DNA of 13,905 nt from JANRIC01 sp033765345 (GCA_033765345.1 JANRIC010000230.1:1-13905); one strand, 5' to 3'. Counted from the stretch's first letter, positions 1-8,614 are shown. The notes: generated by a model not told the origin, from the letters alone. Program-made: numbers and translations.

Positions 1-411
1 GACTTGCCGACCCTTTTTATCTTGCAAAATCCCTGCTCCTGCCTGAGCCGATTGGATCAAATGTACCCGCTCCTGACTTACATAGCCGGCACTACCCGTA
101 CCATAGACCACACTATCCAATAAATGCACCTCCTGTTGATCAGGCACAATGGCTACACTGTTGAAACTGCAATATCCAGAGATGACTTCTTTTTGAAGCG
201 ATAAAACCTTGCCCATATCCTCCATTTCCGAGGCATAAGGCTTACGGATATCACAGGGGTCGTGCAGTACATACACCCTCGGTGAATCTCCTAAGGCTTC
301 CTGACTCCGTGCTGCCACACAGCCTAGAATCACTTGACTATCTAAGGTATTGACCTGTTTGCCGCTTAGGAGTCCTTTAAATACATCATATTCCTTCTTA
401 TCTGATGACAT
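1..411 (-). CDS. IS4-like DDE transposase, N-terminal part (cut by window edge)
   Basis: The minus-strand frame is open from the ATG at 411 to the edge, giving 137 residues without a stop. Residues about 48-70 carry the stretch HDPCDIRKPYASEMEDMGKV followed by a conserved GY and an SVAIV strand. This is the layout around the first catalytic Asp in IS4-type transposases (D-x-x-D-[IL]-x-KPYA...ME.L..V...GY). The rest of the RNase H-like fold, including the other acidic residues, lies outside the window. The same frame stays open upstream of this ATG to a TGA near 508-510, so a non-ATG start further upstream cannot be excluded. Seen: the motif and the open frame. Inferred: the family, by recalled similarity. 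The element would be transcribed away from the nqr operon. Whether it is intact cannot be judged. Confidence 0.7.
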   Translation of the reverse strand, partial: MSSDKKEYDVFKGLLSGKQVNTLDSQVILGCVAARSQEALGDSPRVYVLHDPCDIRKPYASEMEDMGKVLSLQKEVISGYCSFNSVAIVPDQQEVHLLDSVVYGTGSAGYVSQERVHLIQSAQAGAGILQDKKGRQV

Positions 412-723
412 TTTATATATTTTCAGGTGTCTACACCCGATTAATTTACTACAAAGGCACAGAATGTTTTTTTTACACGTAAATCTTTGTAATGTGATAG
501 TAAACTTTCAAGGTAGTTTATAAGTGTCATATTTTTGTTAATTTACCTCTAAATGAGAAAAAAAAATTCTTCTTGCGTATTTTTATCTTTTATTTTTATA
601 GGTAGTATAGATTTCCGAAGTTATCAGCTCTTAATCATTTAACGAAGAGTGTAGGATGAAATTACAAAAAAAACGGGTTCATTGAACCCGTTATCATCAA
701 AGAAAATATTTGAATGTTGAAAA
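412..723. other. Intergenic region between transposase and nqrE
   Basis: This 312-base AT-rich stretch has no convincing gene. It should contain the 5' end of the insertion sequence upstream of the transposase, but without the other end its inverted repeat cannot be fixed. A near-palindrome GGTGT-CT-ACACC lies at 426-437 and a weak TAAACT/AGTTTA inverted repeat at 501-520. Either could belong to the element end. The nqr terminator occupies 672-692. A missing nqrF (about 1.2 kb in other bacteria) could not fit here. Confidence 0.5.
665..692 (-). terminator. Rho-independent terminator of the nqr operon
   Basis: A perfect 9-bp stem, AACGGGTTC (672-680) paired with GAACCCGTT (684-692) around a 3-base ATT loop, is followed on the minus strand by a run of seven U (A residues at 665-671 on the plus strand). 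It lies 31 bases past the nqrE stop. Position and shape indicate that the operon ends after nqrE. Confidence 0.85.
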
Positions 724-1335
724 TTATAAGGAGAATCCTAAAAAGCTTAGAAATCCGAAAGACATCAATCCTACCAAAATGAAAGTAATTCCCAGACCTC
801 TCAAAGGAGCAGGGACGTTGGAATATTTCATTTTTTCACGTACAGCGGCTAGGGCTACCACGGCCACCATCCAGCCAAGCCCAGAACCAAATCCATACAC
901 TACAGACTCAGGGAAGTTGAGGTTTTTACCCAACATAAATAAAGCACCTCCCAAAATAGAGCAGTTAACTGCAATCAAGGGTAGGAAAATCCCCAAAGCT
1001 CCATAAAGAGCTGGTGAAAATTTTTCAACCGCCATTTCTGTAAGCTGTGTAAAAGCCGAAATCACAGAAATAAAGATGATTAGATTTAAAAAACCCAAAT
1101 CAAGGGTAGCAAATTGCGGTCCTAGCCAGATTAAGGCTCCTTTTTTCAGCGTGTATTCGTAGATCAGCCAGTTTAATGGAACAGTCATACCTAATACAAA
1201 CGTAACGGCAAAACCCAAGCCTAAGGCTGTTTTTACGTTTTTAGAGACCGCCAAAAACGAGCACATTCCCAAGAAATATGCAAAAATCATATTTTCAATA
1301 AAAACCGTCTTGATACCTAGATTGATTAACTCCAT
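724..1335 (-). CDS. nqrE: Na+-translocating NADH:quinone reductase subunit E
   Basis: NqrE is an integral membrane subunit of the sodium-pumping NADH:quinone oxidoreductase. The 203-residue product has about six hydrophobic segments and the family's normal length. Cys25 (FLGMCSFLAVS) and Cys125 (AVNCSILGG) sit in two pseudo-symmetric half-repeats. With the matching pair in NqrD they are known to hold a [2Fe-2S] cluster in the membrane between the two subunits, which passes electrons from NqrF towards the FMN of NqrC. It is the last gene of the operon: 30 bases separate it from nqrD, and a strong terminator follows. The unusual point is that nqrF does not come next. Identification rests on full-length family resemblance plus gene order. 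Confidence 0.96.
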   Translation of the reverse strand: MELINLGIKTVFIENMIFAYFLGMCSFLAVSKNVKTALGLGFAVTFVLGMTVPLNWLIYEYTLKKGALIWLGPQFATLDLGFLNLIIFISVISAFTQLTEMAVEKFSPALYGALGIFLPLIAVNCSILGGALFMLGKNLNFPESVVYGFGSGLGWMVAVVALAAVREKMKYSNVPAPLRGLGITFILVGLMSFGFLSFLGFSL

Positions 1336-1365
1336 ATTCTTTTAATTTTTTATTCTGTTGAATGA

Positions 1366-2043
1366 TTAAGCTTCTTCTACGTATCCATTGACTGAACGCT
1401 GAATCCAAATCAAAAGCCCCAGCATAATGGCAGCACCCGCAGGCAAGAGCATCAGTCCATTACCTTGATACTGGATTCCCATGGATTCAAAAATTTTGAA
1501 TCCAAAAAGTGAACCTGAACCCAGAATTTCGCGAAAAAATGCGATAATCAATAAAATAACCGTATAACCCAGGGAGTTGCCCAAGCCGTCCAGGAAAGAA
1601 GGCCAAGGTTTGTTACCCATCGCAAAAGCTTCAAGGCGACCCATAACGATACAATTGGTGATGATCAAACCTACAAAAGGCCCAAGATATTTGGCAGTTT
1701 CGTATACAAAAGCTTCCAGAATCTGGCTTACGAAAATCACGAAAGTAGCCACTACGGCAAGCTGGACTACGATTCGGATGCTGGATGGGATGGTATTGCG
1801 GAGCAAAGAAGTAACTACATTTGAACAAGTCACAACAAAAATTACTGCAAGACCCATCACAAGCGCAGGCATCATCTGTGCAGTAATTGCAAGTGCCGAA
1901 CAAACGCCGAGTACCTGAACGGTAACCGGGTTGTCCCCATCTAAGGGGTCTGTAACTAATTTTCTGTTTTTCTTCGAGAATAAAGCTTCTTTTTTCTCAG
2001 CTTTTACCTCTAATTGTTTTGTATTTTCTGCGGTTTCAGCCAT
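1366..2043 (-). CDS. nqrD: Na+-translocating NADH:quinone reductase subunit D
   Basis: NqrD is the integral membrane partner of NqrE in the NQR sodium pump. The 225 residues carry about six membrane segments. Cys48 (VLGVCSALAIT) and Cys131 (ITNCIVMGRLEAFA) are the expected ligands of the [2Fe-2S] cluster shared with NqrE. The protein has a charged N-terminal extension of some 15-25 residues, rich in Glu and Lys, before the conserved DGDNPVTVQVLG stretch. The better-known Vibrio protein is shorter there, as far as I recall. The start is supported by the TTTTT-ATTA-rich leader and the 59-base gap to nqrC. No alternative ATG lies between this start and the conserved core. It is cotranscribed with nqrC and nqrE. 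Confidence 0.96.
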   Translation of the reverse strand: MAETAENTKQLEVKAEKKEALFSKKNRKLVTDPLDGDNPVTVQVLGVCSALAITAQMMPALVMGLAVIFVVTCSNVVTSLLRNTIPSSIRIVVQLAVVATFVIFVSQILEAFVYETAKYLGPFVGLIITNCIVMGRLEAFAMGNKPWPSFLDGLGNSLGYTVILLIIAFFREILGSGSLFGFKIFESMGIQYQGNGLMLLPAGAAIMLGLLIWIQRSVNGYVEEA

Positions 2044-2102
2044 AATTTTTTATTTAGTGTACCTAAAATTCATAACAAAATTCTTCGCAAATATAATTTC
2101 AA

Positions 2103-2849
2103 TTATTTTGCCAGGCTCAATTTATTTTTTTGCTTTTCAATGAATGGTTTATAAACTCCAAAATATTCTTCAAACATCACATTCAAACCTTTTCCGGTCA
2201 GTGTTGCCCCTGACATACCATCAATTTTATGTGCATCCGAATCGTAATTATTTCCTTCTCCTTTTTGCATTTCCACGGAGGCAAGTTGATCTCCCTCAAA
2301 AATTTTCTTTCCTACGTATCTTTTACGGATTTCTTCGGTCACGATTCTTGCACCCAAGCCCGCCGTTTCTCCTTTGTGGGCAAATACAGTTCCTTTGATG
2401 GTATTAAAATCCGCCTCAAGCGCAACATAACCCCAAATATAATCCCATAGCCCAAAACCATACATTGGGAATACATAATAAGCCGTTTTTTCAGGATTTT
2501 CCTGTGAAGCAACTTCGTATACGGGCAGTAATCTGTCTTGAGGTTTGTCTCTTTTTAAACTATATTCTTCCATTGTATTGATGGACTCTACGCTTTTTTC
2601 TACTTTTTCACCCTGGGCATTGACCACATAACTGGTTTTGACCAGTTGCTTATATAGATTTTCAACTTCCTCTTTGTTTTTAGAGCTGATATCCATTGTC
2701 GTTGCCAGGATATTTCTTTTCAGATCATGGGCTACATTGGCTTCTTTAAAAGGCTTAAGACCTTCTGAGGCAAGGGCTAAAATGGCTCCACAGATCACAG
2801 TCAATGCAACTGTGTAAATAACAATATAGATGTTCGAGTCTTTATTCAT
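2103..2849 (-). CDS. nqrC: Na+-translocating NADH:quinone reductase subunit C (FMN-binding)
   Basis: NqrC carries a covalently bound FMN that relays electrons from the NqrD/E iron-sulfur cluster to NqrB. The 248-residue product has one N-terminal membrane helix (about residues 8-27). A periplasmic FMN-binding domain follows, ending in the flavinylation motif SGAT at 213-216, in which Thr216 is the expected phosphoester-linked FMN site. Attachment is known to need ApbE, which is not encoded in this window. Other family marks are YYVFPMYGFGLWDYIWGYVA (about residues 125-144) and the ETAGLGARI stretch. The gene starts only 3 bases after the nqrB stop, so translation of the two is probably coupled. 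Length and motifs are complete. Confidence 0.96.
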   Translation of the reverse strand: MNKDSNIYIVIYTVALTVICGAILALASEGLKPFKEANVAHDLKRNILATTMDISSKNKEEVENLYKQLVKTSYVVNAQGEKVEKSVESINTMEEYSLKRDKPQDRLLPVYEVASQENPEKTAYYVFPMYGFGLWDYIWGYVALEADFNTIKGTVFAHKGETAGLGARIVTEEIRKRYVGKKIFEGDQLASVEMQKGEGNNYDSDAHKIDGMSGATLTGKGLNVMFEEYFGVYKPFIEKQKNKLSLAK

Positions 2850-2852
2850 ATT

Positions 2853-4046
2853 TTAGGCAGCTTTTAGTTTAAGTCTTTTTAATCTTCTTTGTTTGTTGGC
2901 TTCTACCACAAAATAATCAATAAGTGGCGCAAATACGTTCATCAGCAATACCGCTAGCATAATTCCTTCAGGATAAGCCGGATTGAATACCCGGATAAGT
3001 ACTGTTAAAGCTCCAATTAAAAATCCGTAAATCCATTTGCCGAATTCAGTCTGAGAAGCAGATACGGGGTCGGTAGCCATAAATACAATACCAAAAGCCA
3101 AACCACCCATCACCAAATGATAATGAGCAGGTAAAGCCATAAAAGCATTATTGTCATTGGGCAATATATTAAATAATAAGCCCATCAAATAAGCTCCCAA
3201 AAAACCGCTCACGATAATCTTCCAACTTCCCACACCTGTAACAATCAGGATGATTGCCCCAATCAGCACCATCAGCGTAGAGGTTTCGCCGATAGAACCT
3301 GGGATATTTCCGATGAATAGATTTTGAAAAGAGAAAAAATCTCCAAAGGAAGCTACGGCATCTTTGACATTTGGGTCGGCGGCTATGGACAAGGCCGTGG
3401 CACCCGAATAAGCGTCTGTATTGATTTTTTGCCCTGCGGTATATACCCACACATCTGAACCACCAGCCATATTTACTGGGTAGGCAAAATAAAGAAAAGC
3501 ACGGGCGGTCATAGCCACGTTCAAAATATTCATTCCTGTGCCGCCGAATACCTCTTTGCCCACCACAATAGCAAAAGCAGTAGCTACAGCAATCTGCCAC
3601 CAGGGGATTGTAGGGGGCATAATCAAAGGAATAAGCATGCCCGTTACTAAAAAACCTTCATTAACGGCGTGCCCTTTTCTTACGGCAAAAAATAATTCTA
3701 CCAAACCTCCTACAGTATAAGAAATCAAGATCAAAGGCAGTGTAATCCAAAGCCCAACCATGATTTTCTCCATAAAGGTAGCGGTTTGTTGGGTTGCCAA
3801 GAAGTGTTGCTCACCTACGTTCCAGATTCCGAAAAGCAAACAAGGAATCATAGCGATTACAACGGTCATCATCAAACGTTTTAGATCAATGGCATCTCTG
3901 ATCTGAGCTCCGTTTTTGGGGGCAGTATGATTGGGGGCAAATGCGAAAGTCTCAAGAGCCTCAAAGATTGGATGGAATCTTTCAAGTTTTCCCCCTTTCT
4001 CAAAATTGGGCTTTTGGGCATCAAGAATTTTTCTTAAAAATTTCAT
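2853..4046 (-). CDS. nqrB: Na+-translocating NADH:quinone reductase subunit B (FMN, riboflavin)
   Basis: NqrB is the largest membrane subunit of NQR and forms the sodium channel. In characterised enzymes it binds one covalent FMN plus riboflavin. The 397-residue product starts with a cytoplasmic stretch of about 60 residues (MKFLRKILDAQKPNF...), then about ten membrane segments. The flavinylation motif DAYSGATAL places the FMN-bearing Thr near residue 217. The ATDPVSASQTEFGKW segment, about residues 324-338, is strongly conserved in the family. A 62-base gap separates it from nqrA and 3 bases from nqrC. Nothing is truncated. Bacteroidota use menaquinone, so that is the likely acceptor (inference). 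Confidence 0.96.
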   Translation of the reverse strand: MKFLRKILDAQKPNFEKGGKLERFHPIFEALETFAFAPNHTAPKNGAQIRDAIDLKRLMMTVVIAMIPCLLFGIWNVGEQHFLATQQTATFMEKIMVGLWITLPLILISYTVGGLVELFFAVRKGHAVNEGFLVTGMLIPLIMPPTIPWWQIAVATAFAIVVGKEVFGGTGMNILNVAMTARAFLYFAYPVNMAGGSDVWVYTAGQKINTDAYSGATALSIAADPNVKDAVASFGDFFSFQNLFIGNIPGSIGETSTLMVLIGAIILIVTGVGSWKIIVSGFLGAYLMGLLFNILPNDNNAFMALPAHYHLVMGGLAFGIVFMATDPVSASQTEFGKWIYGFLIGALTVLIRVFNPAYPEGIMLAVLLMNVFAPLIDYFVVEANKQRRLKRLKLKAA

Positions 4047-4108
4047 AAAATATTTTTATTAATGATAATCAAATTTTAATATATCAAGTTTTTGTGGAAT
4101 CTGAATGT

Positions 4109-5461
4109 TTAAGCTTCCAAAAGGGCATTCATACCTTCTCTGAGCATTTTTTGAATATCGGTTTTTGAAACGTCAATAAATTCACAAAGGGCAAAATCTT
4201 CTTCCAATACTTCATAAATTCCCAAAGCTTCCATCGCTTCAAAATCACGCGCTAAAATAGCTTTGATCAAATACATCGGCAAAATATCCATGGGCAATAC
4301 CTGCTCAAACACACCGGTTTGCACATAAGCCCGCTCTTCACCGTGCATATTGGAATCCAAGGCTCTTTCTTTTTTGGGGCTCAGGAATGAAAGCAAACCA
4401 AATGCCCTTTGAAAACTCAGTTTTTTGGCAGAAGGAGCAATCCAGCCCAGAAATTCGTGGTAATTGCCCTCAGGAATTACGGTAAACATGTGGTCATAAT
4501 AAGCCAAAGTACCTTCCTGGTTTATTTTATGTCCTGTGAGTACATTGCCACTGATGATGCGTACATTTTCATTTTTTAAATTATTCACCAGAAAACCGCC
4601 TACGGGTACACCCTGATAAGTCTTGTAATATTGAGGATTTTTGACCTCAGAACCCACCACAGCAATGATTTGAGAAGCATCATATTTGCCTTCTAAAAAC
4701 AGATAACCGATCTGCCGCAATCCGTAAGGAGTCAAAGTCCAGACTACTTCTCCTTTATTAATAGGATCAATATGATGAATTTGTACGCCTACATTACCAC
4801 TTGGGTGAGGACCTGAAAACTCGTGAATTTCGGCACCTTTTAATGATTTAAATAAAGAATTAGCATCCGCTTTGATACCGATGTGTACTTTGCCGGGGCT
4901 AAGTTTGGCAATGGCTTGGATACCGGCCTGCAAATATTTTTCTTCGCCCTTAAATACAAATTCATAATCTGGGGCGAGGGGGTGGCTGTCATACGCAGAA
5001 ATAAAAATAGCTTTGGGCGTATTTTCTGGGTGAGGAATAATTCCGAAGGGGCGTTCCAAGAAATTAAGCCATGCTCCACTTTGAAGAAGAATTTCCCGAA
5101 CTTTATCTGCACTCAGTGAGGCAAGGCTTTGCTCTGAATGGACTGGGAAATCTACATATTCTATTTTTGGATCTGCTAAAATCTTAATTTCCTCTGGAAA
5201 TCTTTTGGGTCCTCTGTGAATAGCCACTACTTCACCGCTTACAGGAGCAGTAAACATCACCTGAGGGTTCTTTTTATCAAAGAAAATGGGAGTGCCTGCT
5301 TTTACCTGGTCTCCTTCATTGACCGTTACTTTTGGTCTTTGAATACCTTTGAAATCGCTTGGTTTAAAAGAGTAGGTTTGGGAGTGAATAGAATCAACCA
5401 GCGTTTGGTTTGCTTTGCCTGCCAGGTGAATATCAAAGCCTTTTGTAAGTTTAATGCGCAT
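4109..5461 (-). CDS. nqrA: Na+-translocating NADH:quinone reductase subunit A
   Basis: NqrA is the cytoplasmic-face subunit with no cofactor of its own; it has been linked to quinone binding. The 450-residue product begins MRIKLTKGFDIHLAGKA, the usual NqrA N terminus. A biotinyl/lipoyl-like stretch follows (residues about 45-85: VNEGDQVKAGTPIF then VMFTAPVSGEVVAIHRGPKR), and then the SLBB-like C-terminal half. No membrane segment is visible, as expected. It is the first gene of the five-gene minus-strand operon, preceded by a 343-base gap that contains a plausible promoter. Length agrees with the family (about 445-450). Confidence 0.96.
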   Translation of the reverse strand: MRIKLTKGFDIHLAGKANQTLVDSIHSQTYSFKPSDFKGIQRPKVTVNEGDQVKAGTPIFFDKKNPQVMFTAPVSGEVVAIHRGPKRFPEEIKILADPKIEYVDFPVHSEQSLASLSADKVREILLQSGAWLNFLERPFGIIPHPENTPKAIFISAYDSHPLAPDYEFVFKGEEKYLQAGIQAIAKLSPGKVHIGIKADANSLFKSLKGAEIHEFSGPHPSGNVGVQIHHIDPINKGEVVWTLTPYGLRQIGYLFLEGKYDASQIIAVVGSEVKNPQYYKTYQGVPVGGFLVNNLKNENVRIISGNVLTGHKINQEGTLAYYDHMFTVIPEGNYHEFLGWIAPSAKKLSFQRAFGLLSFLSPKKERALDSNMHGEERAYVQTGVFEQVLPMDILPMYLIKAILARDFEAMEALGIYEVLEEDFALCEFIDVSKTDIQKMLREGMNALLEA

Positions 5462-5561
5462 ATATGTATGAATTCGTATTCTGTTTATTTACTTAATAAA
5501 GCTAAAGCCTGAAATCTTGCTTTTCAAAACAATCAGCCAAGTAAAATGCTTTAAAACGTCA

Positions 5562-5591
5562 CAAAATTATCAAAATGATTAATCAAACAAG
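5562..5591 (-). promoter_or_regulatory. Candidate Bacteroidota-type promoter of the nqr operon
   Basis: Read on the minus strand, CTTG (5588-5591) is followed after 18 bases by TAATTTTG (5562-5569). That is an exact match to the TAnnTTTG -7 box, with TTG at -33. A transcript would start near 5555 and have a leader of about 95 bases. The region is AT-rich, so chance matches are possible. Confidence 0.45.
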
Positions 5592-5718
5592 CATTTTTAA
5601 AGAAAATTTTTGAGATACTTAAAATAATTCAATTTTATAAACGTTTATTTTAACTCTATAAAATTTAAAGCCCTCATTTACAACTACTTATTTTAAAAAA
5701 GGTTTGTGTTATATTCGC

Positions 5719-5748
5719 AAAAAAAGCATCAATTTTCTGATGCTTTTT
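5719..5748 (-). terminator. Hairpin terminator after ispH
   Basis: AAAAAGCATCA (5721-5731) pairs with TGATGCTTTTT (5738-5748) around a 6-base loop. The core is GCATCA/TGATGC, flanked by A and T runs on both sides, so the minus-strand transcript ends in a U run. It lies 56 bases beyond the ispH stop. The symmetric flanks would allow it to work in both directions. Confidence 0.7.
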
Positions 5749-5804
5749 ATATATTTGATTTATTTAGATTTTTGAATCTTTGTGTTTGTAGCGATAAGTA
5801 CTTG

Positions 5805-6701
5805 TTATTCAAGCACCAAGTCGGATTCCAACTGACTCACGAAGTCAGCAACCTGCTTCATAAGCCACATAGGCGTAGAAGTTGCGCCGCAGATACCTAC
5901 CTTTGAATCTATTTTGAACCAAGAAGGGTCTATTTCTTCTTCATTTTCAATAAAATAAGAATTTTTATTGACAGACTTGCAGGTTTGAAAAAGGGCAATT
6001 CCATTAGAACTTTTTTTCCCGCTTACAAATAACACCACGTCCTGTTCATAGGAAAATTTTTTAAGCTGGGGTTCTCGGTTGGATACCTGTCTGCAAATGC
6101 TGTCATTGGCCTCAAAAAAGACCTTGTGTAAGCCACCTGCCTGTTCAATGCGTTGCTCGATACAAGCTTTGATATGATAAAAACCTTGGGTACTTTTGGT
6201 AGTCTGACTAAACAAAATAATCGGGCGTGTGAAGTCTATCCGATCCAAATCTTCCTCTCCGGTAATTACAATGGCTTCTTTGTTGGTTTGTCCACTTAGA
6301 CCAATTACTTCGGCGTGGCCGTTTTTTCCATAAATCACAATCTGACCTCTATCCTTCAGGGAGTTGTCATAAGCATTCTTGACGCGGTTTTGTAGTTTGA
6401 GCACCACCGGGCAGGAAGCATCTATGAGCTCGAGGTTGTTTGTCAGAGCAATCTGATAGGTTTCTGGAGGTTCGCCATGTGCCCTGATGAGTACCTTAGC
6501 ATCCTGGATGTTTTCAAGTTGTTCTCTGCCTATAATCTGCAAACCTTTCTTTTCCAGACGCTTAACCTCCATATCATTGTGTACAATATCCCCCAGACAA
6601 TACAAGGTTTTACTTTCCTCAAGTTCATCTTCAGCCATTTGGATAGCGTACTCTACCCCAAAACAGTAGCCCGAGTTCTTATCAATAGTGACTTGAATCA
6701 T
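5805..6701 (-). CDS. ispH: 4-hydroxy-3-methylbut-2-enyl diphosphate reductase
   Basis: IspH (LytB) is the last enzyme of the MEP pathway. It reduces HMBPP to isopentenyl and dimethylallyl diphosphate in the cytosol with a [4Fe-4S] cluster. The 298-residue product has all expected landmarks: cluster cysteines Cys13 (SGYCFGV), Cys97 (DASCPVV) and Cys203 (NDSICRQVSNRE). Substrate-binding His41 (IVHN), His75 (RAHGEPP) and His129 with Glu131 (GHAEVIG) are present, as is the TTKST loop near 167-171 and a late SSNG. Length is slightly short of the E. coli enzyme but typical of the short form. It lies 86 bases after the DUF4173-like gene on the same strand with no clear terminator between them, so read-through is possible. 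A terminator follows it. Confidence 0.97.
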   Translation of the reverse strand: MIQVTIDKNSGYCFGVEYAIQMAEDELEESKTLYCLGDIVHNDMEVKRLEKKGLQIIGREQLENIQDAKVLIRAHGEPPETYQIALTNNLELIDASCPVVLKLQNRVKNAYDNSLKDRGQIVIYGKNGHAEVIGLSGQTNKEAIVITGEEDLDRIDFTRPIILFSQTTKSTQGFYHIKACIEQRIEQAGGLHKVFFEANDSICRQVSNREPQLKKFSYEQDVVLFVSGKKSSNGIALFQTCKSVNKNSYFIENEEEIDPSWFKIDSKVGICGATSTPMWLMKQVADFVSQLESDLVLE

Positions 6702-6787
6702 ATTACAAAGGTGAATTTATATAATGGTAAAATCTGATAATTTTTTGTTTATTCAGATACTTCTGAAAATACATACGGAAAAACCTT

Positions 6788-8356
6788 TTATTTCGGTTGT
6801 AATTTCGGCTTTTTTATTAAATTATTAAGAGTAACTTCTTTCAAATATTGATCTGTTTTATAGTCTGAATAGTTCCAGGATAACCAGGTGTAATATTTTT
6901 GTTTGTTCATATATACCTGGATTCTGCTTTTTAGTTTTTCTTGATAAATCCTATTCTGACAATTTACTTCGGGTTCCTTACTACAATCCAATAAATGTAC
7001 TTGGGCGTGGATCAACGGCAGGGTTTTATCAGCGTGTGAAAGCAAAAACCCTTTGTCCATTTTTCCAGTGCGGTAATAATGATCTATATTGTATTGAACC
7101 ATCCAAACGTCCCAATCTATCAAACTCATCAGGATTAATACGGTGTACAAAGCCCAAGAATTGATCTTTAACAAATAATACACTGATTTCCCTGTATAAA
7201 TCTTCATAAATAAGCTATATAAACCAAACAAAGTTAGGGCTAGAAAAATTAAAAGACCAATTCTTTTATAAGCCAGCCCATACTGATGAATGTAGTAATA
7301 CGTGCGTAAAGCTACTGAAAAGGTTAAAATACCATTCTGAATAATCCATAGATAGGATAACTTTTTTAAAAGTGTATTTCGTTTGTAAAAATTCAGATTT
7401 TTTCTAAAAAAATATAGGAGAATTCCCATAGATAACAATATGCTCAAAATGAGCATGTGTGTGCCTTTGTGTACCAAATCTTTAAAGTTATCTACTTTGC
7501 CATATTCAAACCCAAACCATAACCAACTGATGTCTATCATATTGACCACCACCAACAAGGCATTTACCAGCACCAGCATGACAAGTGCCATGGAGTACTC
7601 GTTTTTTAGCGCAATCATGCTGATGGAAAGACCTAATTTCTTATAGTTGAGCCTTTTGCGTTGGATTTGTTCGCTTTTGCTTTTTTCAAGATGAACCAAG
7701 AATCCCAAAGGACGGCGGTACAAACAAGCTGAAACCAACCAAATGCCAAATAAAAGAAAAAAGAATTTGACCACCGAAAAGTGTACATAAACCAATTGTG
7801 CCAGGGTTAGGGTGTTTTCAATAAAAAACATTTTGACCTTAAAGCTGATTTTATCCAATACCGGATTGGCTTCCTCGAGTATGAGAAAAAATATCCCAAA
7901 CGTAAATACAGGAATTACCGTCAGTTTTGCCCTGCGCCAGGCCTTTTTAAAAGGGAAAATCTGTGTAGGCAATTTTTCAGGAATCTCAAGCGGAACAGTC
8001 ACCATTTTCCACAAACTGTACAATAAGCCCAGTCCTGAATACGCTACCGCAAACATCAATGATTGTAGGCGACGCTCCTGAAATACAGCAACAGTAACCG
8101 CCAAAGAACCAAATAAGGCAATTTTGGCAATCAACGAATTGTAAATCAAAACCATAAACATAGCTATTAAGGTAAATGCAAAAGAAACCTTCACGTGTTT
8201 TACCTCCCAACTACCAGGATAAAAATAATACAAAGCCCCCAATAGCATCCCTGAAAATAAAAAAAGATTTAAACCTAATTTTTCGCCCCAGAAAAAAAAG
8301 TTGTAAACCGTTACCAAAAGCATCAAAATCCAGAATTTTGTTTTTGAATCGTTCAT
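6788..8356 (-). CDS. DUF4173/DUF4153-like polytopic membrane protein
   Basis: The 522-residue product is of unknown function. Roughly a dozen hydrophobic segments fill residues 8-422, and the last 100 residues are soluble with a basic tail. The stretch around 335-390 (ILTFSVALRTYYYIHQYGLA, then RIGLLIFLALTLFGLY) is the part that recalls the DUF4173/DUF4153 families of bacterial membrane proteins. Family assignment is from memory of the pattern. It lies downstream of a winged-helix regulator and a second membrane protein, all on the minus strand. Two copies of the ACTTTG-N5-CAAAGT palindrome lie in the 258-base gap before it, so it probably has its own regulated promoter. No catalytic motif is visible. 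An envelope-stress or transport-related role would be speculation. Confidence 0.7.
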   Translation of the reverse strand: MNDSKTKFWILMLLVTVYNFFFWGEKLGLNLFLFSGMLLGALYYFYPGSWEVKHVKVSFAFTLIAMFMVLIYNSLIAKIALFGSLAVTVAVFQERRLQSLMFAVAYSGLGLLYSLWKMVTVPLEIPEKLPTQIFPFKKAWRRAKLTVIPVFTFGIFFLILEEANPVLDKISFKVKMFFIENTLTLAQLVYVHFSVVKFFFLLFGIWLVSACLYRRPLGFLVHLEKSKSEQIQRKRLNYKKLGLSISMIALKNEYSMALVMLVLVNALLVVVNMIDISWLWFGFEYGKVDNFKDLVHKGTHMLILSILLSMGILLYFFRKNLNFYKRNTLLKKLSYLWIIQNGILTFSVALRTYYYIHQYGLAYKRIGLLIFLALTLFGLYSLFMKIYTGKSVYYLLKINSWALYTVLILMSLIDWDVWMVQYNIDHYYRTGKMDKGFLLSHADKTLPLIHAQVHLLDCSKEPEVNCQNRIYQEKLKSRIQVYMNKQKYYTWLSWNYSDYKTDQYLKEVTLNNLIKKPKLQPK

Positions 8357-8397
8357 ATCTTATAAATTTTAAGGTGAATAATTAATTTTAATTAAAG

Positions 8398-8416
8398 TAC
8401 TTTGAAAAACAAAGTA
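8398..8416. promoter_or_regulatory. Palindromic operator candidate O1
   Basis: TACTTTG-AAAAA-CAAAGTA is a perfect inverted repeat with 7-base arms and a 5-base spacer, 42 bases upstream of the DUF4173-like start. On the minus strand it reads TTTACTTTG, a near match to the -7 box, so a bound protein would block the promoter. Its relation to the regulator at 8615-8950 is inferred from the repeated copies nearby. Confidence 0.6.
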
Positions 8417-8517
8417 AATGCATAGCCGATTTTAAATTTTATTATCATTTGTACTCATCCACACATAGCATAGGTAAATCTTTGTTTTTTTAGTCAGGAA
8501 TTTCCATTTTTATAAAG

Positions 8518-8536
8518 AACTTTGAAATTCAAAGTT
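8518..8536. promoter_or_regulatory. Palindromic operator candidate O2
   Basis: AACTTTG-AAATT-CAAAGTT is a second perfect inverted repeat with 7-base arms and the same 5-base spacer. On the minus strand it overlaps TAAACTTTG, which follows a TTG (8555-8557) after 16 bases, so it too may cover a weak promoter. It lies about 80 bases past the regulator's stop codon. Confidence 0.6.
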
Positions 8537-8614
8537 TATTCATATGTTTTTACCCAACTCGTAGTGCAATATCCCATAAAAACCTCTTAACTTTTTATTG
8601 TAGGCACTGCTCAG

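Larger units (their letters stand above)
5462..5804. other. Intergenic region between nqrA and ispH
   Basis: This 343-base, very AT-rich gap separates two genes that both read on the minus strand. It holds the ispH terminator hairpin near 5721-5748 and a candidate nqr promoter at 5562-5591, leaving a leader of roughly 95 bases before nqrA. No open frame with family resemblance, tRNA-like fold or riboswitch-like structure was recognised. The size and the terminator suggest that nqr is an independent transcription unit. Confidence 0.5.

Noticed and set aside
710..1006. Plus-strand open frame of 98 codons opposite nqrE
   Set aside because: It lies wholly antisense to nqrE's conserved 3' half and has low-complexity, Pro/Lys-rich composition with no family resemblance.
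3169..3600. Minus-strand 143-codon frame inside nqrB
   Set aside because: It is a shifted frame of nqrB, rich in Cys/Arg/Tyr as out-of-frame translations usually are, and nqrB itself is full length and intact.
6752..6767. TTCAGA-TACT-TCTGAA hairpin between the DUF4173-like gene and ispH as a terminator
   Set aside because: The 6-bp stem is AT-rich and is not followed by a U run on the minus strand.
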